A stretch of DNA of 38,293 bases from Sphingomonadales bacterium 63-6 (GCA_001898545.1 MKUB01000185.1:6482-44774); one strand, 5' to 3'; positions 8,530 to 16,620 are shown, numbered from the stretch's first letter. The notes: generated by a model not told the origin, from the letters alone. Made by a program: numbers and translations.

Positions 8530-9401
8530 TGGTGGGGGTGCAGCGCCTCATAGGCGCCCACCACATCCGCCAGCACGGAAAGGGCCAGCACGGAGGAATC
8601 GCGCGCCTTGGGGATCAGACCTACCGGGCTGCGCAGCCGGGCGAGCGCGTCATCGTTCACCCCGCCCGCCTTCAGCCGCTCCAGCCGCGCCATACGCGCC
8701 GGGGCGCCGCCCTGTGCGCCGACATAGAAGGCATTGGTGCCCAGCGCCCATTTGAGTAGGGCATATTCCCATTCATGATCGTGGAACAGCAGCAGGATCG
8801 CGGTCCAGGGATCGGCGGCCCATGTGCCGTCCAGCAAATCCGCAGGCACCTTGTCCAGCGACAGATGATTGCCCGCCTCGCGCCATTCGGCCTCGATCCC
8901 CTGCGTCTGCGCCAGCTTCACCAGTGCCGAACATTCAGACCCCGCACCCAGCACCAGTAGGCGCAGCGGCGGCATGTAGCGGCGGGTGCGCAGGAAGACC
9001 GGATTGGCGGCGAGGGGCAGGGGCAGGGCAAGCTCCGCGCCTTGTCGCGCGGCCAGAGTGGCCATGCAGCCTTGCAGCGCCTCCCGGTCCGGCGCAGGCT
9101 CGATCAATATGTCCAGGCCCGAACCGCAGGGCAGGCGGAAATCGATAAAGGGCGATCCCTTGCCATAGCGCAGCAGCCGCGCGCCGCCATTGTCCCCGCT
9201 GCTCTCCATCGCCTCGATGGCCTGATTGGCGAGTTCGGCATTCAGGCAATTATCGGCCAGATCGCCTGCAATGGTTCCGTCCGGAGCCACCGCCAGTTGG
9301 GCGCCCGTGCGGCGGGAGAAGCTGCCGTCAATCGCCACGATGGTGCAGAGGGCGGCAGGCTGTTCCGCCGCGAAGGCGAGGGCTTCATGGTCGCTGGACA
9401 T
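8526..9401 (-). CDS. XdhC/CoxI-family molybdenum hydroxylase maturation protein
   Basis: CTIVAIDGSFSRRTGAQLAVAPDGTIAGDLADNCLNAEL (XdhC N-domain) and a C-terminal Rossmann-like domain. Start uncertain: M at 9401 preferred, M at 9452 possible. Confidence 0.85.
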   Translation of the reverse strand: MSSDHEALAFAAEQPAALCTIVAIDGSFSRRTGAQLAVAPDGTIAGDLADNCLNAELANQAIEAMESSGDNGGARLLRYGKGSPFIDFRLPCGSGLDILIEPAPDREALQGCMATLAARQGAELALPLPLAANPVFLRTRRYMPPLRLLVLGAGSECSALVKLAQTQGIEAEWREAGNHLSLDKVPADLLDGTWAADPWTAILLLFHDHEWEYALLKWALGTNAFYVGAQGGAPARMARLERLKAGGVNDDALARLRSPVGLIPKARDSSVLALSVLADVVGAYEALHPHQ

Positions 9402-9483
9402 GGTGCGCCAGCGATAATCGGCTCCGGGGGTTCCCGCTACTGCCAATTGCATCCATACTCCCTGCAACAAAGAAGGGGAGATC

Positions 9484-10479
9484 ATGCTGAATTCCAGGCG
9501 AAAGGCGGCACTGGCCGCAATTGCGGCGGCTTTGACGATTGCTGCGCCCGTCCATGCTCAGGACAATCCAGGCCCGATTGCGATCCACGGCAACAAGCAG
9601 ACCTTCGAGATTGCCCCCGTGCTGCTGGCGGCGGAGAAGTTCTATCCGGGCGAGGCCAGTGTGAAGATGGGCGGCATTCCCAATCTGGTGGGCGAGCCGA
9701 TCATTCCCGGCTTTGGGGAGGAAGGCGTTGCCGACGTCGCCACTCATGCCGAAACGCAGGCCCTGCGCTATTCCGTGCGCCACCCGGATCTGCGGATTAT
9801 CCTGAATGTCAGCCAGGGCCTTTACCGCATCTTGGCCCGGCGGTCTGCCGGGATTGAGGAGATTGCCGATCTCAAGGGCAAGCGCATCGTCACGGTGGCG
9901 CCCACTTCGGCGGGCTATTTCCTGCAGCGCATGTTGCAGAGCGCCGGGCTGAATTTTGCCGATGTGCAGATCGTCGCCCTGCCTTCCGGCACGCCGCTGT
10001 CAGGCATGCCCGCCATGCTGGCAAAGGGCGATGTGGATGCCGTGGTGATCTGGGAGCCGGAAAGCGAGAACGCCGCGCAGGTGCTGGGTGACGATTTGAC
10101 CGAGTTCCACGGCGACGGCGTCTATGCCGAATATTTCAACCTCAACAGCACGGCGGGTAATCTGGCCGATCCGGCCAAACGCACCAAAATCGTCGCCTTC
10201 GTGCGCGCGGTGATGGATGCGGCGGAAGAAGTGCGGCGCGACCCCGCCGAGGCGCAGAAGCTGGTGGAAATGGCCGGCGGTTTTCCTGCCGATCAGGTGG
10301 AGCGTAGCTGGAAGCACCACGCCTTCCCCGCAAGCTATCCCGCCGACATGCTGGATGTATTGGTGACGGAGGAACAATGGCTCGCCGCGCAGGACAAGCG
10401 CAATCCGCGCAGCCGCGAGGAACTGGCGAAGCTGATCGATACGAGCGTGTATGAGGAAGCGATGGCGCTGGGGCGGTAA
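9484..10479 (+). CDS. ABC-transporter periplasmic substrate-binding protein (SsuA/THI5-like)
   Basis: 331 aa; signal peptide (...APVHAQ), IEEIADLKGKRIVTVAPTSAGYFLQRMLQSAGL motif typical of NMT1/SsuA-like SBPs. Confidence 0.8.
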   Translation: MLNSRRKAALAAIAAALTIAAPVHAQDNPGPIAIHGNKQTFEIAPVLLAAEKFYPGEASVKMGGIPNLVGEPIIPGFGEEGVADVATHAETQALRYSVRHPDLRIILNVSQGLYRILARRSAGIEEIADLKGKRIVTVAPTSAGYFLQRMLQSAGLNFADVQIVALPSGTPLSGMPAMLAKGDVDAVVIWEPESENAAQVLGDDLTEFHGDGVYAEYFNLNSTAGNLADPAKRTKIVAFVRAVMDAAEEVRRDPAEAQKLVEMAGGFPADQVERSWKHHAFPASYPADMLDVLVTEEQWLAAQDKRNPRSREELAKLIDTSVYEEAMALGR

Positions 10480-10501
10480 GGGGCTGACCGGTCTACCCCT
10501 G

Positions 10502-10535
10502 TTTCGTCATTCCCGCCTGCGCGGGAATGACGAAA
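10502..10535. repeat. family A palindrome, perfect 15-bp arms; possible bidirectional terminator
   Basis: TTTCGTCATTCCCGC-CTGC-GCGGGAATGACGAAA between convergent genes. Confidence 0.85.
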
Positions 10536-10547
10536 GTGAATACTTCC

Positions 10548-12005
10548 TCAAAGCCCCCCCTGCGCCACATATTTGAGGTTCAGATATTCCATCAGCCCGT
10601 GGAGCGAACCCTCGCGGCCCAGGCCGGACATCTTGATCCCGCCAAAGGGCGTAGCGGGCAGGGAGATCACGGCATTGTTCACGCCCACCATGCCGGTCTG
10701 CAGGCTGCGGCTGGCGCGGGCGATGGTCGCGGTGTCCTGCGCGCAGACATAGGCGCAGAGGCCGAAGGGAGTGTCATTGGCCATGGCCACGCCTTCTTCC
10801 AGCGTGTCGAAGGGGATGATCCCGGCCAGCGGCCCGAAGGTTTCCTCCCGCGTCAGCAGCGCATCGCGCGCCACATTTGCCACTAGGGCAGGCTGGGCGA
10901 GGCGGCTGTTGGCCGTGCCGCCGCCAGTCAGCAACTCGCCGCCCCGCTGGAGCGCGTCCTGCAGGTGGCGGTCCACCTTGGCCACTGCTCGTTCGTCGAT
11001 CAGGGGGCCGATATCGGTTGTTTCCTCCAGCCCGTCGCCGGGGTGCAGGGCCTCGATCTTCGCCTTGAAGGCAGCCAGGAAGCGGTCGAGAATGCCGCTC
11101 TGCACATAGATGCGGTTGGCCGCGATGCAGGTCTGCCCGGCATTGCGGAACTTGGCGATCATCGCGGTTTCGATTGCGATGTCGATGTCGGCATCGTCAA
11201 ACACCAGCAGCGGCGCATTGCCGCCCAGTTCCAGGCTCATGCGCTTGACAGTGGGCGCGCAGGCGGCGGCGAGCATTGCGCCGACCGGGGTGGAGCCCGT
11301 GAAGGTCAGCTTGCGCACCACGGGCGACCCGGTCAGCACTTCGCCCACTTGCTGGGCATTGCCGGTTACGATGCTGAGCGCGCCCTTGGGTACGCCCGCC
11401 TCCAGCGCCAGCCGCGCGATGGCGAGGGCCGAGAAGGGCGTCAGATCCGCAGGTTTTGCCACCACGGTGCAGCCCGCCGCCAGCGCCGGGCCCAGCTTGC
11501 GCGCCAACATGGCGAAGGGGAAGTTCCAGGGCGTGATCGCGGCGCAGACGCCCACCGGCTCGTAATCCACGGTGAAGCGCTTGCCGGGCAGGGGGGAGGG
11601 AATGATCTCGCCCAGGGCCGTATCGGCATGGTCGGCGTAATATTTGATATAGCCCGCGCCATTGTCGATCTCGGCCCGCGCCTCGCGGATGGGCTTGCCA
11701 TTTTCGCGGGTGATGATGCGGGCGAGGTCTTCGCGGTTGGCCGCGATCAGGTCGTGCCAGCGGTTGAGGATCTTGCCGCGCTCCACTGCCGGAAGCCCCG
11801 CCCAGCCGGGGAAGGCATCGGCGGCGGCGTCCACGGCCTGTTGCACCTGCGCCTGATCCAGAGCGGGCACTTCGCCGATCACTTCCAGCGCATAGGGATC
11901 GTCCACCGCAATCGGCGCGCCATTGCCCCGGCGCCAGTCGCCGCCCACCAGCGCCTCCTCGATCAACAGATCCGCATTGTCGAGTTTACCGCGTGTCGCG
12001 CTCAT
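10548..12005 (-). CDS. NAD(P)-dependent aldehyde dehydrogenase, succinate-semialdehyde dehydrogenase-like
   Basis: 485 aa; ITPWNFPFAM, FTGSTPVG, LELGGNAPLLVFDDAD, FRNAGQTCIAANR (catalytic Cys), PFGGIKMSGLGREGS. Confidence 0.92.
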   Translation of the reverse strand: MSATRGKLDNADLLIEEALVGGDWRRGNGAPIAVDDPYALEVIGEVPALDQAQVQQAVDAAADAFPGWAGLPAVERGKILNRWHDLIAANREDLARIITRENGKPIREARAEIDNGAGYIKYYADHADTALGEIIPSPLPGKRFTVDYEPVGVCAAITPWNFPFAMLARKLGPALAAGCTVVAKPADLTPFSALAIARLALEAGVPKGALSIVTGNAQQVGEVLTGSPVVRKLTFTGSTPVGAMLAAACAPTVKRMSLELGGNAPLLVFDDADIDIAIETAMIAKFRNAGQTCIAANRIYVQSGILDRFLAAFKAKIEALHPGDGLEETTDIGPLIDERAVAKVDRHLQDALQRGGELLTGGGTANSRLAQPALVANVARDALLTREETFGPLAGIIPFDTLEEGVAMANDTPFGLCAYVCAQDTATIARASRSLQTGMVGVNNAVISLPATPFGGIKMSGLGREGSLHGLMEYLNLKYVAQGGL

Positions 12006-12043
12006 GGCCTGTCCAGCTCCATTGGGGTGCAGGGCCGGTGGTA

Positions 12044-12070
12044 GCCCTTTGGCGGCATCCTATAAAGGGC
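12044..12070. promoter_or_regulatory. inverted repeat GCCCTTT-13nt-AAAGGGC in divergent intergenic region (candidate operator)
   Basis: gccctttggcggcatcctataaagggc between ALDH (-) and LigW-like gene (+). Confidence 0.25.
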
Positions 12071-12122
12071 CGTTGCACTCGGCCCCTACCTATCCATACA
12101 GTGCGGCGGAAAGAGGAGAGGA

Positions 12123-13166
12123 ATGCCGATGGCCCAGAAAATCCGCAAGATCGCCACTGAAGAAGCATGGTCGATCCCCGAGGTCGCAGAGGAATTGAGG
12201 AAGGTCGCCAATTCGCCCAGCCAGAGCCTCGACAAGCTGCTGGTGAAGGGCATTTACGATGCGCCTGCCGATACCAGCGGCTATGGCAAGCTCGATTTCC
12301 TCAGCGGCCTGACCGACATCGAACAGCATCGCCTGCCGCAGATGGACCAATATGGCGTGGACATGCACCTGTTGGCGCTGACCGCGCCGGGCGTGCAGAT
12401 GTTCGATGCCGATACGGCGATGGACCTTGCCCGGCTCGCGAATGACCGACTGGCCGAAGTCTGCCGCAAATGGCCCACCCGCTTTGCCGGGCTCGCCAGC
12501 TTCGCCCCGCACAGCCCGAAGCGCGCCGCCAAGGAAATGGAGCGCGCGGTGAGTGAGTTGGGCCTCAACGGCTTCATGATCAACAGCCACACCCATGGCG
12601 AATATCTGGACGATCCGAAGTTCTGGCCGATCCTCGAAGCGGCGGAGGCGCTTGATCGCTGCATCTATATCCACCCGCGCGCGGCATCCGACACGCTGAA
12701 GGGCCCGCTGCAGGATTACGGCATGGACAGCGCCATGTGGGGCTATGGCGTGGAAGTGGGCACTCATGCGGTGCGCATGATGGCGGGCGGCGTGTTCGAC
12801 GCCTTCCCCAAGCTGAAAATCTGTATCGGCCATATGGGCGAGGCGGTGCCCTTCTGGATCTGGCGCATCAACTTCATGAACAGTCGTGCGCAGACCGTGG
12901 GCCGCGCGAAGAAGACCCAGCGCAGCATGGCGGAATATTTCCAGGACAATTTCGTCATCACCACCAGCGGCGTGGAAGACCCGCTGGCTCTGCGCTATTC
13001 CATCGACCAGCTGGGCATCGATAATGTGATGTGGGCCATCGACTACCCCTACCAGCCCCAGGAACCGGCAGTGGACTTCATCGACAGCTTCCCCTGCACC
13101 GAGGCGGAGATGCACGCGCTGTGCCATGGCAATGCGGAGCGGATATTCCATATCGATCCGCTTTGA
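12123..13166 (+). CDS. amidohydrolase-superfamily (ACMSD family) decarboxylase, LigW/gamma-resorcylate decarboxylase-like
   Basis: 347 aa; KIATEEAWSIPE, GVDMHLLALTAPGVQ, INSHTHGEYLDD, IHPRA, IGHMGEAVPFWIWR, MWAIDYPYQ parallel those of 5-carboxyvanillate decarboxylase. Alternative start at 12129. Confidence 0.85.
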   Translation: MPMAQKIRKIATEEAWSIPEVAEELRKVANSPSQSLDKLLVKGIYDAPADTSGYGKLDFLSGLTDIEQHRLPQMDQYGVDMHLLALTAPGVQMFDADTAMDLARLANDRLAEVCRKWPTRFAGLASFAPHSPKRAAKEMERAVSELGLNGFMINSHTHGEYLDDPKFWPILEAAEALDRCIYIHPRAASDTLKGPLQDYGMDSAMWGYGVEVGTHAVRMMAGGVFDAFPKLKICIGHMGEAVPFWIWRINFMNSRAQTVGRAKKTQRSMAEYFQDNFVITTSGVEDPLALRYSIDQLGIDNVMWAIDYPYQPQEPAVDFIDSFPCTEAEMHALCHGNAERIFHIDPL

Positions 13167-13186
13167 AGTTCCGGGCTTGCTTGAAT

Positions 13187-13270
13187 CGTCATTGCGAGCG
13201 AAGCGAAGCAATCCAGGGCGCAACGCGTGACGCTCTGGATTGCTTCGGGGCTTCGCCCCTCGCAATGACG
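13187..13270. repeat. dispersed repeat family B (CGTCATTGCGAGCGAAGCGAAGCAATCCAG...CGCAATGACG)
   Basis: Complementary ends cgtcattgcga / tcgcaatgacg and internal aagcaatccag / ctggattgctt; long hairpin directly upstream of the CaiB start. Confidence 0.85.
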
Positions 13271-13280
13271 AGGTTTATAA

Positions 13281-14405
13281 ATGACCAGACCCGCGCCGCT
13301 TGCAGGCATAAAGGTAGTCGAACTCGCCCGTGTCCTGGCCGGGCCATGGGCGGGGCAGATTTTCGCCGATCTCGGCGCGGATGTGGTGAAGGTGGAAAGC
13401 CCGCAGGGTGACGATACGCGCGAATGGGGCCCGCCCTTCATCGAGAATGCCGATGGCACGAAGGATGCCGGCTATTTCCATGCCGCCAATCGCGGCAAGC
13501 GCTCGGTCACGGCCGATTATCACAAAGCGGAAGACCTCGAAATGGTGCTCGGCCTGATCCGCGAGGCGGATGTGGTGATCGAGAATTTCAAACTGGGTGG
13601 GCTGAAGAAATACGGCCTCGATTACGAGAGCCTCAGCAAGATCAATCCACGCCTCGTCTATTGTTCCATCACCGGCTTCGGCCAGACCGGCCCCTATGCC
13701 CCGCGCCCCGGCTATGATTTCATCATTCAGGGCATGAGCGGGATCATGGACCTGTCCGGCCTGCCCGATGGCCCGCCGACCAAGATCGGCGTCGCCTATG
13801 CGGACATCATGACCGGACTTTACGCCGTGATCGGCATTCAGGCCGCGCTCCACCAGCGCCAGCATACGGGCAGGGGGCAGCATGTGGACCTTGCCCTGTT
13901 CGACGTGATGGTGGGCACCATGGCCAATCAGGCGATGAATTACCTCATCACCGGCAATGCGCCCCATCGCATCGGTATGAGCCATCCCAATATCGTGCCC
14001 TATGACGGTTTCCCCACCAGCGATGGCTGGGTGATCGTGGCCGTGGGCAATGACACACAATTCGCGCGCTTTGCCGAAGTGCTGGGGTTGGACGTGCAGC
14101 CGGAATGGCAGAGTAATCCCGACCGTGTGGCCCACCGCGCTACTCTGGTGCCGTTGATTATCGAGAAGACCCGCCAGTGGAGCCGCGATGAACTCCTCGC
14201 CGCACTGGAACAGCATGGCATCCCGGTCGGCCCGATCCACGATGTGGGTGAGGCGCTGCGCGATCCGCAGATCGCGGCGCGCGGCATGGTGCTGGATATG
14301 CAGCGGCCCGATGGCACCCATGTTCCGGGGCTGAGGACGCCGATCGTATTTTCGGACGCGGACCTCACGCTGGGCAAGCCTTCGCCGATGCTGGGGGAGG
14401 GGTAA
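13281..14405 (+). CDS. CaiB/BaiF-family (class III) CoA-transferase
   Basis: 374 aa; PLAGIKVVELARVLAGPWAGQIFADLGADVVKVESPQGDDTR; QHVDLALFDVMVGTMANQ (catalytic Asp region). Confidence 0.93.
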   Translation: MTRPAPLAGIKVVELARVLAGPWAGQIFADLGADVVKVESPQGDDTREWGPPFIENADGTKDAGYFHAANRGKRSVTADYHKAEDLEMVLGLIREADVVIENFKLGGLKKYGLDYESLSKINPRLVYCSITGFGQTGPYAPRPGYDFIIQGMSGIMDLSGLPDGPPTKIGVAYADIMTGLYAVIGIQAALHQRQHTGRGQHVDLALFDVMVGTMANQAMNYLITGNAPHRIGMSHPNIVPYDGFPTSDGWVIVAVGNDTQFARFAEVLGLDVQPEWQSNPDRVAHRATLVPLIIEKTRQWSRDELLAALEQHGIPVGPIHDVGEALRDPQIAARGMVLDMQRPDGTHVPGLRTPIVFSDADLTLGKPSPMLGEG

Positions 14406-14423
14406 GGGGGACGTCTGGTAGAT

Positions 14424-14495
14424 CGTCATCCCCGCGCAGGCGGGGATCCAGCAGCAACGGTTGGAACTGGATTCCCGCCTGCGCGGGAATGACGA
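14424..14495. repeat. dispersed repeat family A (two nested palindromes)
   Basis: cgtcatccccgcgcaggcggggatccagcagcaacggttggaactggattcccgcctgcgcgggaatgacg. Confidence 0.85.
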
Positions 14496-14550
14496 AGGAT
14501 AGATCTCTTCCCCTACCGTATGCGTAACAGGCCCGGGACGACGACTGGCC

Positions 14551-15447
14551 CTATTGCAAATTGATCCCCGGATTGCTCAGGATCGCGCCATTGTCATCCG
14601 CCTGCGGGCCGGGGATGACGGTGAGCGTATGGACCGCGCGGATCTTGCCGTCGATGAAGCGGAAGCTATGCGAATCCGGGCCGCCCGCCTTGCTGTCGCC
14701 GAAGCGGCAGAAGATGTTGATCACGCCCTTTTCCTCATCCACCAGATAATCGCGATTGGTGATGTAGAGCACGCCCGGCGGCATGCCGATTTCGCAGGAG
14801 GCGTGGGGATCATTGGTGCGGTTGGTATAGGCGCCGCCTTCCAGCCGGGCACAGGGCGTACCCCAGGGGATATCGGTGAACTTGTCGGCAAAGCCATCCA
14901 GATAGGCATTGGCGCCGCGGATCATCTCCGAAGGCGGGGTCTTTTGATATTTGAACAGAGGTTCCCAATCTTCCTGCTTCGAATATTTCAGGAAGGCATT
15001 GGCGTTGAACAGCCAGTCGCCCTTCTTGGTGACGAGGCTGTCCACCCGGATCACCTTGCCCTGATGCATATAGAGCCGCGTGCCGATGATATATTGGACC
15101 GGCCCTTCGGTGATGACCAGTTCGGTAAAGGTCTTGCAGCGCTTGTCATCATGGAAGCTCAGCGAATGGGCCACGGGCATGGCGGTGTTCCACAGGCCCT
15201 TGTCCGGCTCGACCGTCTGCATGTCCTGCAAATAATGCGCCTTGGGGTCGAGCGGCAGACCTGCAAGGCTGCCCTTGCGCTGGCCTTCCACATAGGCGGC
15301 GGTGGCAGCCTTCAGTTCATCGCGCGTGCAGCTGGGCTTGTCCTGCAAGCGGGCCCATGGGCTGGGCGGCGGGCCGTTCTGGGCCATTGCGGGTGTGGCG
15401 GTGGCGGCCACGGCCAGCAGGGCGGCAGCGGAAAGAATGTGCTTCAT
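14551..15447 (-). CDS. secreted DUF8021/NTF2-like protein (paralogue 1)
   Basis: 298 aa; signal peptide ...ATATPAMA-QNG; two similar halves; KVIRVDSLVTKKGDWLF and NAYLDGFADK...CARLEGGAY...FIDGKIRAVHTLTV. Confidence 0.65.
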   Translation of the reverse strand: MKHILSAAALLAVAATATPAMAQNGPPPSPWARLQDKPSCTRDELKAATAAYVEGQRKGSLAGLPLDPKAHYLQDMQTVEPDKGLWNTAMPVAHSLSFHDDKRCKTFTELVITEGPVQYIIGTRLYMHQGKVIRVDSLVTKKGDWLFNANAFLKYSKQEDWEPLFKYQKTPPSEMIRGANAYLDGFADKFTDIPWGTPCARLEGGAYTNRTNDPHASCEIGMPPGVLYITNRDYLVDEEKGVINIFCRFGDSKAGGPDSHSFRFIDGKIRAVHTLTVIPGPQADDNGAILSNPGINLQ

Positions 15448-15475
15448 GACTAATGCCCCTTCAAATTACGCAAAC

Positions 15476-15567
15476 CGTCACCCTGAACTCGTTTCAGGGC
15501 CCATTTCTCCCCCCGCGCTGTCATCACCCGGATGCACGATGGATGCTGAAACAAGTTCAGCATGACG
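15476..15567. repeat. dispersed repeat family C
   Basis: cgtcaccctgaactcgtttcagggcccatttctcc...gatggatgctgaaacaagttcagcatgacg; homologous to 7765-7876. Confidence 0.75.
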
Positions 15568-15585
15568 AGGGGAGAAAAAGAGAGA

Positions 15586-16614
15586 TCACCGAACGTCTTG
15601 AATCTCTTCGGAGCGGCCCTGTTTATAGGTGCTCCAGCCCGAATTGATCCCGTAAGGCCCGCGAATGAAGATCGCTTCGATCCGGCTGATCTGGCCCTTC
15701 TCGATCTTGAACAATTCGCCCAGCTGCCAGGTCCAGTTGATCGGCCGGTGATCGAAGAAGCCGAAGGCGAACACGATGCCGCGTTCCCGGTCCACCGCGA
15801 CGAAGCGCCGGTCGCGAATGCCGGTGACCGTGCCCTTGAGGTCGTTCTCGAACTGGGCCTTGCAGGTCTTACGCTTGCCGTCGCGGCCCAGCAGAACATC
15901 CATGCCGTTTTCAAAGCGGATACAATCGTCGGTGAAGGGATAATACCCCTTGCCGTCATTGCGCTGGAGCCCTTCGAAATAGGCATTGCCCACCGCGATC
16001 AGTTCCGCGCGGCTCATGCGTTCCTTTTCGGGAATGGCCTGCGAGAAAATCGGGGCAGGCGCGCCCATCTTCTCCACCGCTTCGCCCGTGGCGGGGAAGG
16101 GATTGCTGGAGCCGGTGACGGCAGCCCCGCCAATGGCCCGGTCGGGCCGGGCAGCGATCTGTTCCACTTCGGTGATCTTGCCGCCTTCGATCCGCAGGCG
16201 CAGGGCCAGCCCTACCAGCTCCGGCGGGCGCGCCGCCCCGGTGGCCGAGCTGGAGGCAGTTTCCTTCACCGTGCCGAGGAAGGCGACCTGCTGCGTCTCA
16301 ATATCGGGAACATAGAGCTTGTACTGGCCTACGCCACTGGCCGTGGCCCACAGCCCTTCATTGCCGAAGGGCAGTTCGATCCCGTTCTCCGTAAAGCGGA
16401 CATTGGCGGCAAAAAGCTCGGGATCGACCTTATGCGCTGCCATGGCCGCCAGATAGCGGTTCACGAAAGTTTCCAGGCAGGTGCGCTGGCATGTCTGGGC
16501 GGGAACCGGCACGCCCGCCACCTGCGCCGAGGCGCTGGTGGCAAGAGTGCTTGTGGCGAGGCAGCTGGCTGCCAGAGCAAGGGCGGCAATCGCCCTGCGA
16601 ACAGGCTTCTTCAT
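15586..16614 (-). CDS. secreted DUF8021/NTF2-like protein (paralogue 2)
   Basis: 342 aa; signal peptide ...LATSASA-QVA; GKITEVEQIAARP and NAYFEGLQRNDGKGYYPFTDDCIRFENG...FKIEKGQISRIEAIF repeats. Confidence 0.65.
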   Translation of the reverse strand: MKKPVRRAIAALALAASCLATSTLATSASAQVAGVPVPAQTCQRTCLETFVNRYLAAMAAHKVDPELFAANVRFTENGIELPFGNEGLWATASGVGQYKLYVPDIETQQVAFLGTVKETASSSATGAARPPELVGLALRLRIEGGKITEVEQIAARPDRAIGGAAVTGSSNPFPATGEAVEKMGAPAPIFSQAIPEKERMSRAELIAVGNAYFEGLQRNDGKGYYPFTDDCIRFENGMDVLLGRDGKRKTCKAQFENDLKGTVTGIRDRRFVAVDRERGIVFAFGFFDHRPINWTWQLGELFKIEKGQISRIEAIFIRGPYGINSGWSTYKQGRSEEIQDVR

Positions 16615-16620
16615 GATTTC

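Noticed and set aside
12090-13265. 391-aa minus-strand ORF
   Set aside because: Antisense shadow of the LigW-like gene; also reads through the family-B repeat.
13049-13459. 136-aa minus-strand ORF across the LigW-like/CaiB junction
   Set aside because: Translation includes the dispersed repeat (HCEGRSPEAIQ..., CFASLAMT), a typical artefact of this repeat family.
919-14495. Repeats considered as a CRISPR array
   Set aside because: Copies are kilobases apart, palindromic and in different intergenic regions with no regular spacers or cas genes.
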